A program made the translations under genes and the position numbers. A DNA stretch of 64,000 bases. Source: Hofstenia miamia (taxonomy: Eukaryota; Xenacoelomorpha; Acoela). Each line of letters begins with the position of its first letter. The stretch's first letter is position 1. Shown in pieces: positions 23,706-32,995 of this stretch. The stretch covers positions 1,669,818 through 1,733,817 of the forward strand of contig SCFE01000085.1 in NCBI GenBank assembly GCA_004352715.1, written 5' to 3'. The notes beneath the pieces are model-generated. The model worked only from the letters and a program-made list of their open reading frames with translations, did no database searches and had not been told where the DNA came from.

Positions 23706-24978
23706 TGTAGCATCATCCAAAAAGGCAACTAAAAGCTGAATAACGTCGAATGATTATCAATTGAAATTAATTGTAAAAAATTTAGTTAATGAACTTTAGT
23801 TTATTTTTGTAAAATGCAACTAAGATTTAATATTGGTCAAAATAAGAAACTTGTTAGCCGATCAAGAGGTAATTGACAAATTAAATTGAGCAAACTAATG
23901 CTTACGTATGAACAGCCATATTGGCAGACGAATCATTTGAATTTTAAAATCGGCAGGGACTTTTTNNNNNNNNNNNNNNNNNNNNNNNNNNNNNNNNNNN
24001 NNNNNNNNNNNNNNNNNNNNNNNNNNNNNNNNNNNNNNNNNNNNNNNNNNNNNNNNNNNNNNNNNNNNNNNNGCAGGTACTTTTTGTAGAAATTTTATAA
24101 ATAGCTTTGATTCAACCATAATTTTGATGAACAATAAATTCTTCGGAGTTTATTTAATTTTCATTTCTACTTTATCTGGTTTGATTATTTAATTAAATGT
24201 GCAGCTAGGCAAGTTGTGTTTAGTAGTGGCTGGAATCCATCACGGGATCGATTCTAGGGTCTTTGTGCCAGTCACGAAAGTGCACCTATGTTACGGTTAG
24301 GAGTTTTTCGATTCTTGCCTAGTCTGACTATCGATCAACACATGTAAGAAATAATCAATGCCTGAAACGACTGGATAGTCGACACTTAGGGATATCTATA
24401 TATTCTTAAATGTAGGAGACTTGACTATAATTGACTCAATAAATGACCTCACATGTAATACTATTAAATGTAGGTATAGGAAATTGCAAGTTTGTTATCT
24501 GTATAATTAAGCCGATAGTTTTACAGTAATGGCGATGTTAGTTATATTATTGCATGCAGTTAGTGTCAATGCCCGGTTGCTTTATTAAATAAAAACAACA
24601 AACACTTTACAACTCTGAGTTTAAGTCAGTTACAACTTTACTTGAGTGCACACACCAAGCTAACGTAGGGCATACATAATTAATCCCAGTTGAGCTGAGA
24701 TGGTGATGTGGACTCAACCATCGTTATGGAAGAGGAGGAGCTGTGTTGTGGAGATCGGCTTCGGGCAGGAGCCCAGGGAACAACTGAAGAGGAAACATCA
24801 TACTGCCCAGTCACCTAAACAGTGATGGTCATTACCCGAGTACTTAATTAACGTAACTAGTTAATAAGAAAGAGAAGTTTGATGGATCAACAAATGGGTA
24901 ACACCTCACCCGCAGTTTACTAAGCATCCCTTAACGGTGATTATACACGGCATAACAAGCTAGGTGGAGGATGTTACA
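23706..24978 (+). mobile_element. solo LTR, A-type, nested in the family C LTR
   Basis: Starts TGTAGCATCATCC and ends GGAGGATGTTACA, with CTAT on both sides (23702-23705, 24979-24982). Contains a 107-bp gap (23966-24072). The U5 hairpin is GGGC-AGGA-GCCC at 24763-24774. It is diverged from the A copies in A2 and closer to the fragment at 54609. Confidence 0.9.
24763..24774 (+). promoter_or_regulatory. U5 stem-loop GGGC-AGGA-GCCC
   Basis: Same place as the 2800 hairpin, following GGAGATCGGCTTC. The loop differs (AGGA against AGAT) while both stem arms are kept. Confidence 0.5.
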
Positions 24979-24989
24979 CTATTTTACTG

Positions 24990-25436
24990 ATGAACTCAAG
25001 TTATTTACTACATTTATTATGTTACATCATGAATGATGATTTAACAGTGTTTACACTTAGATGGTTATTACGATTGTATTTCTATATTCTATTACAGATA
25101 GTTTATTTAATAGTCATTACATGTTGCTCAATGTTTTATACAGTAGACCTCTGGCCGACTTCTAGTTACCACTTTCTGCTGACAGCATTGATTGTTTATA
25201 TGTATCAAGGGCTATTATATATTTCTATATATCTAGGGTTAGTAAATGTAGGGCCTCATAATAAGCTATTCCAGCAGCAAGGTTGCACCACTTCATTTAT
25301 TGCATTAGTTCGTAATAACAAAAACAATCAATGCACTAAATTCTCAAGTAGTTGCAAGTCCCATTACACTGAGTTCGCTATTCACATTACCATTCCATTA
25401 TGGTTCTCTATCTCACAGTGGCAGTTCCATTGGTAA
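24990..25436 (+). CDS. hydrophobic ORF in family C LTR leader (part)
   Basis: 148 codons, sense to the LTR and downstream of its TATA box. It aligns over about 60 residues without gaps with the ORF at 28349-28906, sharing TVDLWPT, ALIVYMYQGL and NNKNNQCTK. A third copy at 54433 keeps NKNNQCTK. The composition is rich in Leu, Ile, Tyr and Phe, with at least two possible membrane segments. The upstream part of the frame is on the other side of the 23706-24978 insertion. It may be a protein of the leader or only a chance open frame in conserved LTR sequence; it cannot be told apart here. Confidence 0.35.
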   Translation: MNSSYLLHLLCYIMNDDLTVFTLRWLLRLYFYILLQIVYLIVITCCSMFYTVDLWPTSSYHFLLTALIVYMYQGLLYISIYLGLVNVGPHNKLFQQQGCTTSFIALVRNNKNNQCTKFSSSCKSHYTEFAIHITIPLWFSISQWQFHW

Positions 25437-25873
25437 GATGTGGCTGGCGGATGTGTTCCTGGATATGCACGTCTACTTCTAAGTGTCGATCCTGTCTTCC
25501 AGTATCTCTGCTTTATCTAAATAAGTTTAGTGAATTAAGTAGCTACAAAGGCTCTTGCATATTAAACTAGTTTAATTAAACACACACTTATTACAAAGGA
25601 GAGAAATCAGAAAAGTGTCAACTCCGCTTAATGTTTAATCTAAGAAAAGTAATAGTTTTCTCTAAGTAATACAATCACAGCAGGTTGGCATGATTCTACA
25701 ATAGTAGTGACTGGCAATTTGGTACGACTCTCCTCTTTGTGCCTGCCATAAGTTAGATATAGTAGTAGTTGTTATCTCGTAGCTGATTGTGTGCTGTATC
25801 TGCTTTTCTGCATGTGTTCTGTTACTTTGGTTGCTCTAATTACTTGTTGACTCTAAGTTCTGAGTTCAGATAT

Positions 25874-27326
25874 TGTAGCATCCACTACCAAGCTTTAAAG
25901 GAGATTAAATCATTCTTTTAAATTACTATTCCTCATTATATGTGGGTAGGGATGTACTTATGTTAACTCTTTGCTCTGATATAAGATACATTTCATTAAC
26001 CTTTACTTAACTAGAGTAACCCAATACTGATTAGGTATACTGCCATTGCAGTTCTGCTCCGTGATCTGGCTATGGCCTCTGGCCAACTTCAATCTCTGAA
26101 TCAATCCATGTGTGCCTCCATTGTCAATCAAGTAGTTCCAAGTCTCAGCTCAACGATGTTCTTATGTGTTCCCTAACCTAACTCAGTGCAGCTCTCAATT
26201 CTGTTTGTAACCTTGCAATGTCACTAGCTGCTTAGTAAGTATTACTTTAGCCATTACTGAAAACTATTGGCTTTTGTTTATTTAATTAAAATAAATTACA
26301 TAGTAACTTGCAGCTGCCTACCTTACATTTAAATAACAATACATGCTCAGTCTATTTATTGGTCTATTACAGGTCACCTCCTGCTGACTCTGATCTCTGA
26401 ATCAATCCACTTGTGCTTCCATCATCAATCAAGTAGTTCCAAGTCTTAGATCAACAATGTTCTTATGTGTTCCCTATCCTAACTCAGTGCAGCTGTCAAT
26501 GCTGTCTCTAATTGACTTAAACTCAATTTGTAATGTGTATTTATGATACCTTGCAACCTTGCAATGTCACTAGCTGCTTAGTAAGTATTACTTTAGCCAT
26601 TACCAAAACTATTGGCTTTAGTTAATTTAATTAAAATAAATTACATAATAACTTGCACCATCCTTCCTTACATTTAAATAACATAATACATGCTCAGTCT
26701 ATTTATTGGTCTATTATAGGTCACCTAAGTCTATAATATACAATATGTATAACCTATGGTAGGCTATCCAGACCGTTTACCAATATCAATGATTAGATAC
26801 ATGTAAATGAAAGCATCAATAGTCAGCTAAATGGAGAAAAACTCCTAATCATTTACCTAACTTAAATGCAGGTTCATGGTTTGGATCAAGGACCCTCAAG
26901 TCCCTCCTGATATGTGCCCAAACCACTACTACTGCATTTACTGGTTAGCTTGACATGATTTATAAATAAGTGAACTGAAATAAAATCTAAAGATAAGATT
27001 TTCGAAGAATTTACTTCAACAATTTCCAAAATGATTTTTAGCATAGATATAATTAACTTCAAAAAGTACCTGTCATTTGAAATACAAATTTAGATTGTCT
27101 GCCAAAAATGGCTAAAAATATTGGAAGCAAATTCGCCACCTTTGTTTGGTCAAATTGTTTGACAACAAGTACTAATTTCCTATTTTAATACTTAGTTGCA
27201 TTTACAAAGATAATGTGACAATTAGGCTTAAATTGTTTTTTAATCAGTAATCATAATTCAATCTTAATATTGACTAATCATCTGATCTTCTCTTCTTAGC
27301 AGCATTATGGTTTGGATTATGCTACA
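25874..27326 (-). mobile_element. 5' LTR of B1, with internal tandem duplication
   Basis: Plus-strand ends TGTAGCATCC and GATTATGCTACA. At 1,453 bp it is longer than the 1,117-bp family B copy at 44269 because about 300 bp of U5/R sequence are present twice in tandem (about 26080-26377 and 26386-26725). The two units differ at many bases, so the duplication is old and not an assembly overlap. Confidence 0.85.
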
Positions 27327-28172
27327 ATAGTCAGTGCCATTTATTTGGACTTGTCAGGAACAAGAGTTGGATAATATAAAAGAAGAATTAGCAAAATTTA
27401 CAATCATTGAATGTGCCAGACTATACACAACAATTTATTTTAGACTGCAATGCAACCAAAGTCACAATAGGAACAACTCTGTATCAAATGAAAAATGGGA
27501 AAGAAGTGCTGATACAATTCTTCAGCCAGAAATTGAAGGCAAGCAAGGAGAACTATGGAACAATGAAATTAGAAATGCTGGCACTCATTGAGAGCATTAA
27601 ATAGTTTAGACACTTCTTAATTGGTTGAGAATTCAGAGTTCATACTGACAACAGTCGATTGGCATGGCTGGCAACATTCCCAGGAGATAAATCAGGGATA
27701 GTCTCAAGAGGGATTGAATACCAAAATAATTCAAATTTAAGATTGAACATTGAAAGGGGAGCCTATGCAATAAAGCAGACTTCTGGACATCATTACCCAA
27801 GTATCAGAGAGATGTGGCAAAGATGGAAGGAGAAAAGAAACAATCCAATTCTTGCCTCACACAGAATATTGAGGGCTACCTGAAACAAACATAGAAAAGA
27901 AGGGGCAAGCAATCTTACTGATAATGGTAAAAGAAGAAATAACAGAGGAAAAGATCATAGAGAAACAGAAAGATGATCTAATATTAAACAAAATCATCAA
28001 CAAAATGAAGGAACCAAGGACAAAACCTTCAAAGATAACAGCAAGTTACTATGAGGGATACAGATGGAAATTGAACAGAAACAGACTCTTATACATTGAG
28101 GCACAAAGCAACAGAATAGTGATTCTGGAGTACTAAAAAAAGAGAATTAATACAAAAGGTACACAAGAAAAG
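27327..28172 (+). pseudogene. RT end, RNase H and integrase start of element R, second piece
   Basis: Continues the R reading frame after B1 with SVPFIWT, then RNase H (FILDCNATKVTIG, KLEMLALIESIK, TDNS) and the start of integrase to the HKKS block. It stops at the C1 3' LTR (28173). Several stops are present, including one after IESIK. Integrase homology resumes only at 39276, about 200 codons further on, so part of R was lost. Confidence 0.82.
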
Positions 28173-29434
28173 TGTAGAATCATGCCAATCCACTTTTAGT
28201 AGTTAATTTGTAGAAACTTATTACTTTTCTTAGTTAACATGTTAAGTAGGATTGACAATCTCCTAATTCTCTCCTTCACAATGAGTGCTTGGTTTATTAA
28301 CTTAACTTAATATGCGTTAGCATTTCTAACTGTGTAACTCACTTCAACTCATTTAGGTAAAGCAGGGAGAATGGAAGACAGGATCAACACTAGAAGGTTG
28401 TCATTTATTTGGGATTTGCGACTACTTAATAATTTAGTGCATTGATTGTTTTTGTTATTATGAAATTGTATAGGGAATTGATTGCTGCAACTGGGATGGT
28501 TGAGTAGCTTATTATTGAGCCTTACATGTAATAACCCTACATATATGGAAATACATATTAGCCCTTGATACATGTAAACAATCAATGCTGCCTGCAAGAA
28601 AATAAATACATGAGTTGGCCAAAGGTCTACTGTAAGAAACAATGAGCAACTTGATGTGAATATTAAATAATTGATAATGAATGTAATGTAAAAATACGAC
28701 TTAAATAACAATCTAAATAAAGGTAATATTAAATCACCAATTGTAGGATAACACAATAACTGACTGAAGTTCATTAATAGGGAAGTTACCATGTAGAACA
28801 TAATAATTACAATCATAATAACAGGCAAGCAATGACAAGTTGGAAAGCTATAATGGTAAAAAACTCCTATACCTGTCCATAACCTAAGAGCACTAAAAGG
28901 TAACAACAGCTGTCACACTCCCTGCTGTGTAATAGCTATTAGGATGCTGCCCAGCATACCTTTAAATGGATGTGGGAACCACCATACCATTACCCCAGTG
29001 CTTAAACATTTAGCTTTCAATCAAAATATAAAATAACCTGATGAGAGAAAAGTAAATCCAAAGTAAATTCGTTCATCAGTAATTATATCATTTCAAGCAT
29101 ATTTATAGCACTTTGTAATAAACAAATAAATACTCGACTAGTACCTGTTAATTGCTTCTTGTTTACAGTTTTCCCTCGTTTTATATTTCTGCTAATGATT
29201 ACGCAATGTCAGGGTTAATTTGAGTACGCTGTTTGGCCATTTATTGTTTTGTCAAATACTGTTGAGCATAATTTAAATATAACTGCACAAAATGTTTTAC
29301 AAAATGAAATAATCAATCATATCATGGGTATACATTTTAATTATTATAATCATTATAAATATTTTTAGTCTTTGTTTCATTCATCCTTTCTCTCATCTTG
29401 ACCACACATGATAGTTTGATGGATTATGTCACAC
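28173..29434 (-). mobile_element. 3' LTR of C1 (family C)
   Basis: Plus strand begins TGTAGAATCATGCC and ends TGGATTATGTCACA, the mirror of the 23073 LTR termini. 1,262 bp. TATA box (minus) near 29104. The purine run GGAGATGGAG directly precedes it on the minus strand as a polypurine tract. Confidence 0.88.
28349..28906 (-). CDS. hydrophobic ORF in the C1 LTR leader
   Basis: 185 codons, entirely within the LTR, in its sense direction and about 200 bp after the TATA box. It is homologous to 24990-25436 and, in part, to 54433-54642. The upstream CALRL and GIGVF stretches are also shared with the frame before the insertion at 23706. The predicted product is mostly hydrophobic with several candidate membrane helices and a polar C-terminus containing NNKNNQCTK. 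No family recognised. Length, frame and sense orientation favour coding, but conserved LTR RNA sequence could give the same picture. Confidence 0.4.
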   Translation of the reverse strand: MLPFSALRLWTGIGVFYHYSFPTCHCLPVIMIVIIMFYMVTSLLMNFSQLLCYPTIGDLILPLFRLLFKSYFYITFIINYLIFTSSCSLFLTVDLWPTHVFIFLQAALIVYMYQGLICISIYVGLLHVRLNNKLLNHPSCSNQFPIQFHNNKNNQCTKLLSSRKSQINDNLLVLILSSILPALPK

Positions 29435-29449
29435 TCCATCTCCAGCTTA

Positions 29450-32400
29450 GCTAATTAAGGATGACCACTTGCTCTCCATGTACCATTTCTGCTGCCTTTT
29501 TGATTATCTCGCTAGCTTCTTTCATTTCTTAATAATATCATTTGCTTCTTTCATCTCCCAACTTCTTTTCTCATAAAGCTCTTCTTTAGTAATTTGCAAT
29601 ATGACGTCTTTTTTGGTTGTTAGCATCTTTTTGTGTCTGAGAAACAAAGGGTTCTTCAGAGACTTTGCTATCATACACATGCTTCTCAGTTCATTAAGTT
29701 TCTTGTTAAATATTTCATAATGTTTTCAATATAGTTTCATTCCTTTTATAGCTATCATCAGTGTCATAATTGCGTCGATTCTGCTAGTATGTGCAAGATC
29801 GTGATGAATCATTGTATTTGGATAAAAGAATTTGTATGTTGATCTTAATGACTTTGATATCGACGCTTCGTCGTAGAAGGCACTTATATTTTCTATCACT
29901 TCTTCTTCAATAATGTTTTCCAGATCATTTTTTCCTAGTCTCACCATAGTAATAATTTCTACCCATCGCATCACATCATAATACCAATATTGAGAGCTCC
30001 ATAATTCTCCCCACACAATGTTGTTGATTCCTGAGAACAGTATTTCCATTTGTGTGGATTGCTTCTCAATTTTGTTGCAGACTTTCTGAATTTGCTTGTA
30101 TATTGGTTCTCCTTCTTTGTACAGATCATATGGTGTTACTTGTCCTTCTATAAAAATTCTCTCCTTGTTATCATTTTCAATAAAATATCTTTAGATTTTC
30201 TATATCACTCATCATTACCAATTTTCTCTGCTGCTTGTTGATTGTTGACATACGTATTTTCTTCATGCCCCATTGCTTTGGCTGCCTTTTTGTCCTTTAA
30301 TCTCCATGTTGGTAACAACATTGTTATGAAGATTGTTGGCTGTGGCGTCATTTCAAAATCGTTGTCATAGTTTTTTCTTCTATGGCTTTATATGTACCTT
30401 GCATATCTGCAGTCGTCACCATCCCAAATGTAGCCAGGTAATTGTTTTTGGATTTCTTAATGTTCTCCCAAAATGTATCTGTTAATCCATTCTTCATCAA
30501 ACTTTGTGCCATTTCAGGTTTTATTACCATTTTTGAGGTGATACATTCAATGTCTACCTCTATTTGGTTCTTTGGTTGCAACATTTCATCAATTTCCTGC
30601 CTTGTAAGTGCCTCCTTGCACAATAATTTGATTAACGATTTGGTTTCACGTTCATAGACCTCACCAAATATTCTTTGCACTATGTTGTTTGTGCATTCTC
30701 TTCAAACCGTAATTTCTACCAGTAGTCTCTTGTCATCAGTATCCACCCATGACAGCTCATTTAGTTCTTGTTTGCCGCATTTTTCTAAGTTAACCTTATT
30801 GATTACTCTTTGAGTATTAGGGGTTAGAGTGATATTTGTGGATTGCAGTAGTCTTTCTTCAATCTCCATTTCTTCTTTACTTTTGCTTACCATTTCAATG
30901 ATTTCAATGGGACAGTTTTTTCCTTCTTTTCGCATTGTCTCTGATCACTTTATGATTTTAGTGTATGCACATTGGGGATAGTCTTTTAAATATTTTCTTA
31001 TTTCTCTTGTTATCACCTCATGTACCTTCTTTTCTTTTACCAACTTTATTGTTTGTAGTGTATCTGCATATTCTCTTCTCATTAGGTTCCGTGTTGTAAG
31101 CCACGGTTGACATTTGAGTGCTCATAATTTTGTGTTGGAAGCTGCGCCCCACATATACTTCTTGGTATCATCTGTTAGTATATCAATTTCACTAGGGACA
31201 AATGCCTGTTTTATTTGTGAGTTCTATCACACTCGGTCTTCCCAATGTATGTTGTTGCATCAATAATTGTGTGAAGTGTTTTTCAAACCTTTGTTGTACT
31301 TTTTTCATGGGGGATAGAGGTAACACTTCGACGTTTTGCAGCAGCCATTGTTTAATATTTGTGGGAATAGGTGCAATAGCTATTTCGTATTTCTTTTGTC
31401 TGGCTATTTGTTGGTGATCTTATGTCAATCATCAGCCATTCTTAATGGGTTGGTTTGTCTGCTTTGATCTCCAACTATACCCTTGCTATTTTCTCATTTA
31501 AACTACACTTTAGAAATATGTTTGCAGTTTCTTCTAAATTTTTGTTCATTCCTAACAACTCCATCGTCCTCATTTGATAGTACATATTGATCGTGATCTT
31601 TGTTTCTACCATGATTCTTTCCACCAGAGCCATTTCATTGAATTGTAAGTCCATCCTTATGAGCTCAGATATTTTAAGTGTGCCACTGTTCAACATAAAC
31701 AGGTTGTCCAATTTTATTTCCATTTCTCTTATGAATCTCGGAAGCTCCTCTTCTTTTTGCGTGACCATGATTATTACTCTCGTCTTATATTTCTTGGCTA
31801 CTTTTAGCATCTCTTCTATATTGGACTGGAGCTTCTTTGAGGTCATTTCACTATTTTTACAAAGTATACTACTGTTAAATGCTTTTTATCCAGGTTCACC
31901 TGTTCGCATTCTGTTATCATTCTTTCTCTGTTTTTCACTAATTTCTGCACGTCTTTTAAAGTGAATTTTTTATCGAATGTGATGTGTACTATACTCTTAA
32001 AATATGGTCTGTTGAATTGTTCTCTCATTTCTGCTGTATATGCTATTATCGTATTACATGTGGGACGATTATTTTTGTTGATCACTATCAGGATTGCATA
32101 ACTTTCATTTTCTTTTGTGGAAGTACTGCCTTTTATTAATTGCTTCATCTCTGGTGACAAATTGTTGTATGAGTTATATCTCATCTTCTGATTAGCTATT
32201 AAATAGGGGTAAATCCTTTCTTTCCCTACTTTAGTCATATGACTTTCTCTCTCTTCCAATCATGATGATTTTGTTGTGGTAGACATTTGTCAGTTTGAGA
32301 ATATCCCTGAGATTGTTGTCATAGGGAGTGAACTCATTGACAGTATCTCTGATGTATCCATGTCAGAGTCATCACTTATTGTCTGCGTTTCCCAACTTTC

Positions 32401-32960
32401 CATGGTTATTGATGGTGTTTCGTCTCTGCCCTTTAATTGGCATTGAGTACTTGTTGATGCTATTTCCTCTTTGCCCTTTAATTGGCATTGAGTACTAGTG
32501 GATGTTGAAGGGGAGTGTGCATAATTTGGTGTTTCCAACGCCCTTTAATTGGTGATCAGTATCCTGCTGATGGCCCTCGTTTACCCACCTGCCCTTCATT
32601 TGACATTTGGTAGAGGGTGATTTTTCTTTCTTTATCTCCATCCTCATACCCTTTATTTGGTAATCAGATTGAGGAGACCTCCTTCTTATTCTTCTTCTTT
32701 TATTTGTCAGTGTCATATGCTCCGTCGTCATACCCTTTAATTGGTAATCAGACTTTGGAGCTCTTCTTCTTACTCGTCATCTTGTGTTACTAGGTGGCGA
32801 ATTCTCCATCGTCACTCCATTTAATTGGCAATCAGACTGCGGAGATCTAGTTTTGCTGGTAGAACTCGTCAATGTTTCCTCCGTCCTCACATCCTTTAAT
32901 TGACAATCAGGTTGCAGGGTTTTCTTCCTTCTTACTCTTCTTGCTTTCATTGGTGATTGT
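29450..32960 (-). pseudogene. third ORF (ORF3) of element C1, unknown function
   Basis: About 1,150 codons between integrase and 3' LTR. N-terminal part (32905-32425): eight repeats of Y/C-Q-L/I/M-K-G separated by basic, Ser/Thr/Pro-rich linkers such as KRRRIRRRSPQSD. Then an acidic stretch with DTSEILSM, a domain at 32259-31843 (YPYLIANQKMRY), one at 31846-31475, one at 30935-30348, and the C-terminal block at 30049-29726 with INNIVW, FFYP and DLAHTSR-DA-MTLMIAIKG. No signal peptide, membrane anchor or furin-like site, so not a typical env. Open in seven pieces, broken by frameshifts. Conserved with A1 and A2. It could be a structural, nucleic-acid-binding or host-interaction protein; nothing decides this. 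Confidence 0.7.
32425..32905 (-). repeat. Q-L-K-G motif repeats in the ORF3 N-terminus
   Basis: On the plus strand, CCTTTAATTGG or a one- or two-base variant occurs near 32429, 32474, 32541, 32592, 32650, 32733, 32817 and 32893. Translated on the minus strand these read Q-L/I/M-K-G/D or Q-L-N-G. Spacing is irregular, about 45-90 bp, so this is a repeated peptide motif rather than a strict minisatellite. Confidence 0.75.
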
Positions 32961-32995
32961 TGTGTTGTTCATTTCATGTTTCCAAAATTCAGTTA

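Larger units (their letters stand above)
23073..25700 (+). mobile_element. solo LTR, family C, in B1 leader (interrupted)
   Basis: TGTGACATAATCC at the start and GATTCTACA at the end, flanked by ATAG (23069-23072 and 25701-25704). It is split by an A-type solo LTR at 23706-24978; without this it is about 1.35 kb. TATA box at 23399-23406. A long sense-direction ORF lies downstream of the TATA box. Confidence 0.9.
16323..27326 (-). mobile_element. LTR retrotransposon B1, inserted in element R
   Basis: Bounded by TGTAGCATC at the left and GATTATGCTACA at the right, and flanked by ATAG on both sides (16319-16322, 27327-27330). Removing B1 and one ATAG rejoins the RT homology of R in the same frame. 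Internal order on the minus strand: 5' LTR, gag, protease, RT-RNase H (partly doubled at the n at 19660), integrase, short remnant, truncated 3' LTR. It has lost almost all of ORF3 and U3 of its 3' LTR. A C-family solo LTR (23073-25700) lies between its 5' LTR and gag. Confidence 0.9.

Noticed and set aside
32425-32905. Possible CRISPR-like array
   Set aside because: Repeats are about 12 bp, degenerate, unevenly spaced and in frame with a protein. The DNA is eukaryotic.
29450-32960. Env glycoprotein
   Set aside because: Position fits, but there is no signal peptide, transmembrane anchor, cleavage site or cysteine pattern.
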